Shown here in pieces: positions 1 through 7,379 of a stretch of 64,000 bases of DNA (the first letter of the stretch is position 1; every line of letters starts with the position of its first letter). The notes beneath the pieces are model-generated. The model did no database searches and had not been told where the DNA came from. It worked only from the letters and a program-made list of their open reading frames with translations. A program made the position numbers and the translations under genes. The stretch comes from Mycolicibacterium aromaticivorans JS19b1 = JCM 16368 (GTDB lineage: Bacteria > Actinomycetota > Actinomycetes > Mycobacteriales > Mycobacteriaceae), in NCBI RefSeq assembly GCF_000559085.1, contig NZ_JALN02000001.1, positions 1,364,001-1,428,000 on the forward strand, given 5' to 3'.

Positions 1-1
1 C

Positions 2-3000
2 AAGGAGCAGCGCGCCGCCGTCGAGGACGACCTCAAAAGCGGGCGGCTCAAGTCCGTGGTGGCAACATCGAGCCTGGAACTCGGAATCGACATGGGCGCA
101 GTAGATCTGGTGATCCAGGTGGAAGCTCCGCCGTCGGTGGCCAGCGGATTGCAGCGCGTCGGGCGGGCCGGGCACCAGGTCGGAGAGATCTCCCGCGGCG
201 TGCTGTTCCCCAAGCACCGGACCGACCTGATCGGCTGCGCGGTAAGTGTGCAGCGCATGCTCGCCGGCCAGATCGAAACCATGCGGGTCCCTACCAATCC
301 GCTCGACGTGCTGGCCCAGCACACCGTGGCAGCATGCGCCCTCGAGCCGGTCAATGCCGACGAGTGGTTCGACGTCGTCCGGCGCAGCGCACCGTTCGCG
401 ACGTTGCCGCGCAGCGCTTTCGAGGCAACCCTGGATCTACTGTCGGGGAAGTATCCATCGACGGATTTCGCCGAGCTGCGGCCGCGACTGATCTACGACC
501 GCGACAACGGCACACTGACCGCGCGTCCCGGCGCGCAGCGGCTCGCGGTCACTTCCGGGGGCGCCATCCCCGACCGCGGCATGTTCACCGTGTATCTGGC
601 CACCGATTCCGAAAAGCCCTCGCGGGTCGGCGAACTCGATGAAGAGATGGTGTACGAGTCGCGGCCCGGAGACGTCATCTCGCTGGGTGCGACCAGCTGG
701 CGGATCACCGAGATCACCCACGACCGGGTGCTGGTCATCCCGGCGCCGGGGCAACCGGCAAGGCTGCCGTTCTGGCGCGGCGACGACGCGGGCCGACCCG
801 CCGAACTCGGCCAGGCGATCGGTAAATTCACCGGCGAGCTGGCCGGGATGGGCCGCGAAGATTTCGAAACACGATGCAATGAACTCGGTTTCGCCGACTA
901 TGCCACCGACAACCTGTGGCAGCTGCTCGACGATCAGCGCAACGCGACCGCCACCGTGCCCAGCGACACCACCCTGCTGGTCGAGCGCTTCCGCGACGAG
1001 CTCGGCGACTGGCGGGTGGTCCTGCACTCCCCCTACGGACTGAAGGTGCACGGTCCGCTGGCACTTGCGGTCAGCCGTCGGCTGCTGGAGCGGTACGGCA
1101 TCGACGAGAAACCCACCGCCTCCGACGACGGCATCGTGGTGCGGCTGCCGGACACCGAGGACGCCCCGCCCGGCGCCGACCTGTTCGTCTTCGCCCCCGA
1201 CGAGATCGAACCGTTGGTCACCACCGAGGTGGGCGGTTCGGCGCTGTTCGCGTCCCGGTTCCGGGAGTGCGCTGCGCGCGCGCTGCTGCTCCCCCGACGC
1301 CATCCGGGTAAGCGTTCGCCGCTGTGGCACCAGCGGCAGCGAGCGGCCCAATTGCTGGATGTGGCGCGCAAATATCCTGACTTTCCGATCGTGCTCGAGG
1401 CGGTGCGTGAATGCCTGCAGGACGTCTATGACGTTCCGACGCTGACCGACCTGATGAGCCGCATCGCCCAGCGCCGGGTGCGGCTGGTCGAAGTCGAGAC
1501 TCCGATGCCGTCGCCGTTCGCGGCGTCGCTGATGTTCGGCTATGTCGGCGCGTTCATGTACGAGGGCGACAGCCCGCTGGCCGAGCGCCGCGCGGCCGCA
1601 CTGTCGCTGGACAGCACTCTCCTGGCGGAGTTGCTCGGCCGTGTTGAGCTCCGGGAGCTGCTCGACCCCGACGTCATTGCCGCGACATCCCGACAGCTGC
1701 AACATCTTTCCGAAGACCGCAGGGCCCGGGACGCCGAAGGCGTGGCGGACCTGCTGCGCCTGCTCGGCCCGCTGACCGAGGCCGAGATCGCCGAGCGCTG
1801 CACCGCCAGCGATGTCGGCGCGTGGCTGGACGGACTGCATGCCGCAAGGCGGGCGCTGCCGCTGTCGTACGCCGGACAGTCCTGGTGGGCAGGCATCGAG
1901 GACATCGGCCGCCTGCGCGACGCGGTCGGCGTCGCCGTGCCCGTCGGAGTGCCGACAAGTTTCACCGAGGCGGTGCCCGACCCGCTCGGTGAGTTGATGG
2001 GCCGCTTCGCCCGTACCCGTGGGCCCTTCACCACCGCCGAGGCCGCGGCACGGTTCGGATTGGGCCTGCGGGTCGCCGCCGATGTTCTGGGCCGGATGTC
2101 GGTGGACGGCAAGCTGGTTCGCGGCGAGTTCGTCGCCGCGCCAACTCCCGCCGGATTTCCCGCCTACGCGGGGGCTGACCAGTGGTGTGACGCCGAGGTG
2201 CTGCGCATCTTGCGTCGCCGCTCACTGGCGGCGCTGCGGGCGCAGGTCGAACCGGTCAGCACGGCTGCGTATGCCCGCTTCTTGCCTGCGTGGCAGCAGG
2301 TCGGCAGCTCTGCGACGTCCGGCGTGGACGGCCTGGCAAGCGTGATCGACCAGCTGGCCGGGGTGCCGATCCCCGCATCGGCGGTCGAACCGCTGGTGTT
2401 CAGTCCGCGAGTGCGCGACTACCAACCGGCAATGCTCGACGAGCTGCTGGCCTCCGGTGAGGTCACCTGGTCAGGGGCCGGATCGATCTCGGGCAGCGAC
2501 GGCTGGATCACGTTCCACCACGCGGATACCGCACCGCTGACGCTCGCGACTCCCGCCGAGATCGACGTGACCGACGCACACCGCGCGATCCTCGAGGTCC
2601 TGGGCGAGCCCGGCGAGGCGCGCGGCGCGTTCTTCTTCCGACAGCTGGTCGGCGGCTCGGAGGAAGCCGCCAAAGCCGCTCTGTGGGAGCTGATCTGGGC
2701 CGGCTGGGTCACCGGCGACACGTTCGCGCCGGTACGCGCCATGCTGGCGGGCGGCCGCAAGCCCGGTACGCGTCGACCCGCCGCACCGGCGCACCGGCAG
2801 CGCCGTGCGCCGCGATTGAGCCGCTATTCGGTGGCGCACGCCCAAGCCCGCTCGGTGGACTCGACGGTCGCGGGTCGGTGGTCGGCGGTGCCGGCGCGCG
2901 AGCCGGATTCGACTGTCCGCGCACACTTCTCAGCTGAGCTGTTGCTGAACCGCCACGGCGTGCTGACCAAGGGCGCGGCAGCTGCCGAGGGGGTGCCAGG

Positions 3001-3553
3001 CGGGTTCGCCACGATGTACAAGGTGCTCACCGGTTTCGAGGAAGCCGGGCGGTGTCAGCGCGGTTACTTCGTCGAGTCACTCGGCGGAGCGCAGTTCGCG
3101 GTCGCGTCGACGGTCGACCGGCTGCGGACCTATCTCGACGGCGTGGATCCGGAGCGGCCCGACTACCGCGCGGTCGTGCTGGCGGCCGCCGATCCGGCCA
3201 ACCCTTATGGCGCGGCGCTGCCATGGCCGGCCCGCCCGGACGCCGACGCCAGCCATCGGCCCGGGCGCAAAGCCGGCGCACTGGTCATCCTGGTGGACGG
3301 TGCGCTGGTGTGGTTCCTCGAGCGCGGCGGGCGGTCGCTGCTGAACTTCAGCACCGACGATGAAGCGCAGCGCGCCGCGGCGGGAACGCTGGCCGAACTG
3401 GTCAGCAGTGGCCGCATCAGCGGTGTGCTGGTCGAAAAGCTGGACGGTGTACCCGTTTTGGAAGCCGGTGCATACGCCGACCGGAAAGCCACCGCCGACG
3501 CACTGGTGGACGCCGGGTTCTCCCGCACACCCCGCGGGCTGCGCTTGCGCTAG
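2..3553 (+). CDS. lhr: Lhr-family ATP-dependent DNA helicase (3' part; 5' end outside window)
   Basis: Large superfamily 2 helicase, about 1180 codons visible. The frame is open to the left window edge, so the gene starts upstream; the usual Lhr length is about 1500 residues. Visible near the left edge are helicase motif V (VATSSLELGID) and motif VI (GLQRVGRAGHQVGE), so the DEAH motifs must lie upstream. The rest is the long Lhr C-terminal region (winged helix, beta-barrel and Lhr-CTD), which known Lhr structures use to hold the loading strand. Lhr is a 3'-5' translocase of mycobacteria, linked by family knowledge to the mitomycin C/DNA damage response. Its neighbours, an SOS-box gene and the Nei glycosylase, fit a DNA repair neighbourhood, and lhr-nei adjacency matches Rv3296-Rv3297. 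Identity is confident; only the N-terminal ATPase lobe is missing from view. Confidence 0.95.
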   Translation, partial: KEQRAAVEDDLKSGRLKSVVATSSLELGIDMGAVDLVIQVEAPPSVASGLQRVGRAGHQVGEISRGVLFPKHRTDLIGCAVSVQRMLAGQIETMRVPTNPLDVLAQHTVAACALEPVNADEWFDVVRRSAPFATLPRSAFEATLDLLSGKYPSTDFAELRPRLIYDRDNGTLTARPGAQRLAVTSGGAIPDRGMFTVYLATDSEKPSRVGELDEEMVYESRPGDVISLGATSWRITEITHDRVLVIPAPGQPARLPFWRGDDAGRPAELGQAIGKFTGELAGMGREDFETRCNELGFADYATDNLWQLLDDQRNATATVPSDTTLLVERFRDELGDWRVVLHSPYGLKVHGPLALAVSRRLLERYGIDEKPTASDDGIVVRLPDTEDAPPGADLFVFAPDEIEPLVTTEVGGSALFASRFRECAARALLLPRRHPGKRSPLWHQRQRAAQLLDVARKYPDFPIVLEAVRECLQDVYDVPTLTDLMSRIAQRRVRLVEVETPMPSPFAASLMFGYVGAFMYEGDSPLAERRAAALSLDSTLLAELLGRVELRELLDPDVIAATSRQLQHLSEDRRARDAEGVADLLRLLGPLTEAEIAERCTASDVGAWLDGLHAARRALPLSYAGQSWWAGIEDIGRLRDAVGVAVPVGVPTSFTEAVPDPLGELMGRFARTRGPFTTAEAAARFGLGLRVAADVLGRMSVDGKLVRGEFVAAPTPAGFPAYAGADQWCDAEVLRILRRRSLAALRAQVEPVSTAAYARFLPAWQQVGSSATSGVDGLASVIDQLAGVPIPASAVEPLVFSPRVRDYQPAMLDELLASGEVTWSGAGSISGSDGWITFHHADTAPLTLATPAEIDVTDAHRAILEVLGEPGEARGAFFFRQLVGGSEEAAKAALWELIWAGWVTGDTFAPVRAMLAGGRKPGTRRPAAPAHRQRRAPRLSRYSVAHAQARSVDSTVAGRWSAVPAREPDSTVRAHFSAELLLNRHGVLTKGAAAAEGVPGGFATMYKVLTGFEEAGRCQRGYFVESLGGAQFAVASTVDRLRTYLDGVDPERPDYRAVVLAAADPANPYGAALPWPARPDADASHRPGRKAGALVILVDGALVWFLERGGRSLLNFSTDDEAQRAAAGTLAELVSSGRISGVLVEKLDGVPVLEAGAYADRKATADALVDAGFSRTPRGLRLR

Positions 3554-3557
3554 TCAG

Positions 3558-3731
3558 CTATAGGACATACGCGCCGATGAGCTGTCCGATGGATCGGATA
3601 TCGACCTGACCGTTGAAGTCCAACCGGACCGTGCCCAGGTCCTCGCTCTGGAAATCGATCACGCCAGAGCGTATCGACACTGCCAAACTGCCGATCAAAA
3701 GTTGTCGGCACCCAGGACTAGTATAGAACAC
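3558..3731 (-). pseudogene. possible 3' remnant or tiny orphan frame between lhr and the 13E12 gene
   Basis: The gap after lhr is open on the minus strand for 57 codons and ends at TAG (3558-3560). The last 40 or so residues (SGVIDFQSEDLGTV, then RLDFNGQVDIRSIGQ and a hydrophobic end) read like the tail of a real beta-rich protein rather than random GC-rich frame. A GTG start would lie at 3731, inside the SOS box of the divergent gene, and no ribosome site is evident, so I favour a truncated remnant. I do not recognise the family. Confidence 0.2.
3719..3724 (+). promoter_or_regulatory. -10 element of a leaderless SOS-controlled promoter
   Basis: TAGTAT sits 7 nt before the ATG at 3732. This spacing puts the transcription start on or next to the start codon, as in leaderless mycobacterial mRNAs, and within the LexA-type box at 3724-3739. 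Confidence 0.5.
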
Positions 3732-3739
3732 ATGTTCGA
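3724..3739 (+). promoter_or_regulatory. LexA/SOS box overlapping the start codon
   Basis: TAGAACACATGTTCGA differs from the mycobacterial SOS consensus TCGAAC-N4-GTTCGA at one position. The core GAAC-N4-GTTC is perfect and the ATG of the 13E12/HNH gene lies inside it. From memory, 13E12-repeat genes of M. tuberculosis carry LexA boxes at this same position. Confidence 0.8.
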
Positions 3740-5135
3740 ACAGCGAACGGATGCCGATCTCCTCGATACGATGCGCCGCGGGCAGCGCAATGAACGCGTG
3801 GCGATCGCCGAGCGAATCCTGGCAGCAGGCCGGCTCTGTCAGCGTCGGATGCGATCGGTCGAGGCAGCCGACCGCGCCCAGTGGTGCGTCGACAATTGGG
3901 AAGCAGTCGCCGCCGAAGTGGCTGCCGAACTGGGAATCAGCCAGGGCCGAGCGTCGTCACAGATGGACTACGGCTTGCAGCTGATCGAGAGGCTGCCGAA
4001 GCTCGGCGCTGCCTTCGCCTCCGGGGCAATCGAATACCGCATCATCATCGCTGCGGTGTTCCGCACCGGATTGATCACCGATCCCGAATCGCTTGCTGCT
4101 GTCGACGCCCTGGTGGCGGAACAGGCGCCCGGGTGGAACACCTTCTCGCGGGAGAAGACCAATCAGGTCATCGACTGGTCCGTCCGCGGGCTGGATCCCG
4201 ACGCGGTCCGCGTCGCGCGCACAGCCGACGACGACCGCCATATCGAGATCACCGCTGGCACAGACGGATTGGCGGAAATCTGGGGGCGGGTCCGCGCCGC
4301 CGACGCGGCGGCCTTTGACCAGCGGCTGAACCAACTCGGAGCGACCGTGTGCCGGGATGACTCCCGGACCGCGCGGCAGCGTCGAGCCGATGCTCTGGGC
4401 GCGTGGTCAGCAGGCGACCCGACGATGCAGTGCGAGTGCGGATGCGGCGACTGCCCCGCGAGCGCGGACAGCGCCAGCGAGCCGACGCAGATCGTCATCC
4501 ACCTACTGGCCGAGGCCAAGACCGTCGCCGGCGAAGGGGACGCCCCGGCGCTATTGCCGGGCTATGGCGGCATTCCGGCCGAGACCGTACGAACCTTGGC
4601 CAAGCGCGCCAAGCTCCGCCCGGTCGTGGGAGGCAAGGAGTTGAGCGCCGAACCACGGTATCGGCCCTCGGCCGTGCTGGCGGAGTTCATCCGCTGCCGG
4701 GATCTGACGTGCCGATTCCCCGGGTGTGACCGTCCGGCCTCGATGACGGACATCGATCACACCGTGCCGTACCCGCTCGGGCCCACACACCCGTCGAACC
4801 TGAAATTGCTGTGTCGGCTTCATCATCTGTTGAAGACTTTCTACGCCGGCGCTGGCGGCTGGGCAGACCATCAGTTGCCCGATGGCACGGTGATCTGGAC
4901 ATCGCCGTCAGGCCGTACCTACACCACGAAACCTGGCGGCGCGCTGTTCTTTCCACAGTTCGTCACACCAACCGGGGAGCTGAACGTGCCCCAGGCCCCG
5001 GCGCACAATCAGCCCGGACGCGATCTGATGATGCCGGCTCGCCGCCGGACCCGCGCCCAAGATCGAGCCGATCGGATCCGCCGGGAACGTGGACTCAACG
5101 AGGCGAGAGCCGCCGCCCATCCCCCGCCCTTCTAG
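3732..5135 (+). CDS. 13E12-repeat family protein (DUF222 plus HNH endonuclease domain)
   Basis: A 467-residue protein. The N-terminal two thirds is the helical DUF222 region of the mycobacterial 13E12 repeat family. The C-terminal part (about residues 320-365) has an HNH nuclease fold: CRDLTCRFPGCDRP, then DIDHTVPY with the catalytic His, then LLCRLHH, with paired Cys/His for zinc. An upstream in-frame TTG at 3702 exists, but I prefer ATG 3732 because it lies 7 nt after a TAGTAT -10 element and inside a LexA box. The family is multi-copy in mycobacteria and overlaps prophage attachment loci in M. tuberculosis; its physiological role is not established. It sits between lhr and nei, where M. 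tuberculosis has no gene as far as I recall, so it was probably acquired. Nuclease activity is inferred from the motif only. Confidence 0.9.
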   Translation: MFEQRTDADLLDTMRRGQRNERVAIAERILAAGRLCQRRMRSVEAADRAQWCVDNWEAVAAEVAAELGISQGRASSQMDYGLQLIERLPKLGAAFASGAIEYRIIIAAVFRTGLITDPESLAAVDALVAEQAPGWNTFSREKTNQVIDWSVRGLDPDAVRVARTADDDRHIEITAGTDGLAEIWGRVRAADAAAFDQRLNQLGATVCRDDSRTARQRRADALGAWSAGDPTMQCECGCGDCPASADSASEPTQIVIHLLAEAKTVAGEGDAPALLPGYGGIPAETVRTLAKRAKLRPVVGGKELSAEPRYRPSAVLAEFIRCRDLTCRFPGCDRPASMTDIDHTVPYPLGPTHPSNLKLLCRLHHLLKTFYAGAGGWADHQLPDGTVIWTSPSGRTYTTKPGGALFFPQFVTPTGELNVPQAPAHNQPGRDLMMPARRRTRAQDRADRIRRERGLNEARAAAHPPPF

Positions 5136-5138
5136 GCT
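5133..5138 (+). promoter_or_regulatory. -10 element, leaderless promoter of nei
   Basis: TAGGCT overlaps the stop codon of the HNH gene and ends 6 nt before the nei ATG at 5145. The same hexamer precedes several other starts in this window. Confidence 0.45.
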
Positions 5139-5144
5139 GGAACC

Positions 5145-5912
5145 ATGCCCGAAGGCGATACCGTCTTCCGCACCGCGGCCAACCTGCGCGAGGCGCTGGT
5201 CGGTAAAACGCTGACGCGGTGCGATATCCGCGTGCCGCGCTACGCCACCGTGGACCTCGCCGGCCAGACTGTCGACGAGGTGATCAGTCGCGGCAAGCAC
5301 CTGTTCATCCGGGTGGGCCCGGCCAGCATCCACTCGCACCTGAAGATGGACGGCGCGTGGCGGGTCGGCCCGAAAGGCAAACCCATCCGCAACGCCTACA
5401 AGATCCGAATCGCTTTGGAGGCCGGGGATATTCAAGCGCTGGGTATCGACTTGGGTATCCTGGAGATCCTCGACCGGGAGCACGACGAAGATGCCGTCGC
5501 CCACCTGGGCCCGGACCTCCTCGGCGACGACTGGGATCCAAAAGCGGCGGCGGCGAACCTGGCCGAAGACCCCGACCGTCCCATCGCACCGGCCCTGCTG
5601 GATCAGCGCAACCTCGCCGGCGTCGGCAACGTGTACGCCAACGAACTCTGCTTCGTGTTCGGCCGACTCCCCACCAGTCCCGTCAGCAGCCTCCCCGATC
5701 CGCTGCGGGTGGTCACCCGAGCGCGAGACATGTTGTGGGCGAACCGAACACGGGTGAATCGCACCACGACCGGAAATCGCAGAGGCGGCCAGGACCTTTG
5801 GGTCTACGGTCGGGCCGGTGAGCCGTGCCGGCGCTGCGGCACCCCGATCCGCCGCGCCGAGTCCTCCGACGACGACCGCGTCACGTACTGGTGTCCGTCG
5901 TGCCAGCGGTGA
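5145..5912 (+). CDS. nei: Fpg/Nei-family DNA glycosylase/AP lyase (endonuclease VIII)
   Basis: A 255-residue base-excision-repair glycosylase that removes oxidised bases and cleaves the abasic site. It begins MPEGDTV, so the catalytic Pro2-Glu3 pair follows the initiator Met, which fixes the start at 5145. The helix-two-turn-helix DNA-binding segment includes [17 protein letters not shown]. The C-terminal zinc finger is complete: CRRCGTPI ... YWCPSCQR. Length and position after lhr match M. tuberculosis Rv3297 (called nei or nei2). The gene lies 9 nt after the HNH gene but seems to have its own -10 element. Its last 32 nt overlap the convergent DUF1269 gene. Confidence 0.95.
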   Translation: MPEGDTVFRTAANLREALVGKTLTRCDIRVPRYATVDLAGQTVDEVISRGKHLFIRVGPASIHSHLKMDGAWRVGPKGKPIRNAYKIRIALEAGDIQALGIDLGILEILDREHDEDAVAHLGPDLLGDDWDPKAAAANLAEDPDRPIAPALLDQRNLAGVGNVYANELCFVFGRLPTSPVSSLPDPLRVVTRARDMLWANRTRVNRTTTGNRRGGQDLWVYGRAGEPCRRCGTPIRRAESSDDDRVTYWCPSCQR

Positions 5913-6438
5913 CCGGGTCGGCCGGTGGGTGAGTAATCTTCGCGATCTCATCGGCGACCAGTTCGTCGAGGCTGTTGATCGTGGCGCGGTCCATCCGGAT
6001 CGACCTCATCTCGGCGGCGCGGTACAGCGTCGACTCAACCGGTCCCCGGCCGTTGGGATAGACCAGCGCAACGACCACCCCGGTACCGGCATCGAGCGCG
6101 CCACCCACTTCACGTTGCAAACCGATGCGCAGCTCGTGCTCGGCGAACGCGCCCACCAGAGCGCCTGCCGCTCCCCCAACCACGACGGCCAGGCCCACTG
6201 GTGGCAGGAACAGTCCGAACAGGATCCCCAGCCCGGCGCCCATACCGAGGGCTACCCGACCGTGCCGATTGTGCGCCTCCAAGACGTGCGGCTGTCCGTC
6301 GGCGTCCTTCGTGACCAAGACCGCAGCTCGCAATTCCAAGCCGTGCTTGATCCGCTTTTCCAGCTCATGGAAGTCGGTGGCGGCCCGCTCGACGTCAGGG
6401 TATGCGGCTACCAGCACCAACTCATGATCGTCGTCCAT
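5881..6438 (-). CDS. DUF1269-like glycine-zipper membrane protein
   Basis: A 185-residue protein from ATG 6438. A small alpha/beta N-terminal domain ([21 protein letters not shown]) of the kind found in DUF1269 proteins is followed by a hydrophobic glycine-rich segment ([20 protein letters not shown] and onward, about residues 70-105), then a second soluble domain. The Gly-rich hydrophobic stretch suggests membrane association through a hairpin. A GTG at 6471 is in frame but would add a cysteine-containing lead (VGCEARD) not expected for the family, so I use 6438. A DosR-like half site and a 15-bp palindrome lie just upstream (6474-6512). Function is unknown; the family is often stress-linked. 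The 3' end overlaps nei. Confidence 0.75.
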   Translation of the reverse strand: MDDDHELVLVAAYPDVERAATDFHELEKRIKHGLELRAAVLVTKDADGQPHVLEAHNRHGRVALGMGAGLGILFGLFLPPVGLAVVVGGAAGALVGAFAEHELRIGLQREVGGALDAGTGVVVALVYPNGRGPVESTLYRAAEMRSIRMDRATINSLDELVADEIAKITHPPADPVTAGTTDTST

Positions 6439-6473
6439 GTTTCGAGCGTCACGCGCTTCACAGCCAACCACCA

Positions 6474-6488
6474 GTGACCGAAGGTCAC
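6474..6488 (-). repeat. 15-bp perfect palindrome upstream of the DUF1269 gene
   Basis: GTGACC-GAA-GGTCAC, an inverted repeat with 6-bp arms and a 3-nt spacer, about 36 nt upstream of ATG 6438. Its size and position fit a dimeric repressor or activator site. Confidence 0.4.
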
Positions 6489-6492
6489 CACC

Positions 6493-6512
6493 CCGAAGGC
6501 ATTGGTCCCTAC
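6493..6512 (-). promoter_or_regulatory. DosR-like box candidate
   Basis: On the minus strand the sequence reads GTAGGGACCAATGCCTTCGG. The first half (GGGACCAA) agrees well with the DosR consensus (TTSGGGACTWWAGTCCCSAA) while the second half is poor, giving about 11-12 of 20 matches. It lies about 55 nt upstream of the DUF1269 start, a plausible activator distance, and overlaps the stop codon of the upstream pseudouridine synthase gene. Confidence 0.3.
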
Positions 6513-7372
6513 AACCACAGCTGCGCCGAGCTCACGAAGGACCTCGGCTCGCCGGACAGCGGATCGACGAACTCCAGCCGCTGCGCCACCAGCTGCAGCG
6601 GGGCGGAGAAGTCGTCGGCCGCCACGTCGACGATCCGCGGGTAGAGCGGGTCGTTGTCGATCGGCAGACCGAGTGACGCCATGTGCACCCTGAGCTGATG
6701 CGTGCGCCCGGTCCGCGGACTCAGCTGGTACCAACCCTCCCCCAGTGCCTCCACCAACGTCTCGGCATTCGGCTCGCCCGGCTCCTCCACAGCCTGTAAC
6801 ACACCCCGCCGCTTGATGATTCGGCTGCGCAGCACCACTGGGAGCTCGACGCGCGGTGGCGCCGAGGAGCGCGCCACGTACGTCTTGGACACCAGCCCGC
6901 GCGCGAACAACGTCTGATACGCCCCGCGAACCTCACGCCGCACGGTTAACAGCAACACCCCTGCGGTCAGCCGGTCCAGCCGATGCGCCGGACTCAACTC
7001 GGGCAGATCGAGCGAACGACGCAGCCGCACCAACGCCGTCTGCGCGACATGCCCGCCGCGCGGCATCGTGGCCAGAAAGTGCGGCTTGTCGACCACCACG
7101 ATGTCGTCGTCGCGATAGAGCACCGGGACGTCGAACGGCACCACCACCTCGTCGGGCAGCTCCCGATAGAGGTACACGTGCGCGCCGGCCGGTAAGACCG
7201 TCGACAACGAGATCACCGCACCATCGGCGTCGACCACCTCGCCGTCGCGCACCTTCGCCAGCCCGTCCGGCCCGAACCGGCGCACGAACTCGTCGGCCAC
7301 ATTGCCGCCCTGCAACCGCAGCCGCGCCGGCCCGAGTCCGTCGCGCACCGGCAAGGGAGCGGGTCGCCTCAA
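6509..7372 (-). CDS. RluA-family RNA pseudouridine synthase
   Basis: A 287-residue pseudouridine synthase. The catalytic motif HRLDRLTAG (about residues 131-139) supplies the active-site Asp, followed by family strands such as RTGRTHQLRVHMASLGLPI. The N-terminal 80 residues (DEFVRRFG ... VYLYRELPDE) may form an S4-like or divergent lead. It converts uridine to pseudouridine in rRNA or tRNA; the exact site cannot be told from sequence. The ATG at 7372 starts 7 nt after the glpD2 stop, so it is the last gene of the lpdA-glpD2 operon, as for Rv3300c in M. tuberculosis. The phoY1 gene that lies between the two there is absent here. Confidence 0.88.
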   Translation of the reverse strand: MRRPAPLPVRDGLGPARLRLQGGNVADEFVRRFGPDGLAKVRDGEVVDADGAVISLSTVLPAGAHVYLYRELPDEVVVPFDVPVLYRDDDIVVVDKPHFLATMPRGGHVAQTALVRLRRSLDLPELSPAHRLDRLTAGVLLLTVRREVRGAYQTLFARGLVSKTYVARSSAPPRVELPVVLRSRIIKRRGVLQAVEEPGEPNAETLVEALGEGWYQLSPRTGRTHQLRVHMASLGLPIDNDPLYPRIVDVAADDFSAPLQLVAQRLEFVDPLSGEPRSFVSSAQLWL

Positions 7373-7379
7373 GGCCCGG

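Noticed and set aside
437..1840. Long open minus-strand frame (467 codons) opposite lhr
   Set aside because: Arg/Gly/Gln-rich translation typical of the GC-rich shadow of a real gene; lhr on the other strand has clear helicase motifs.
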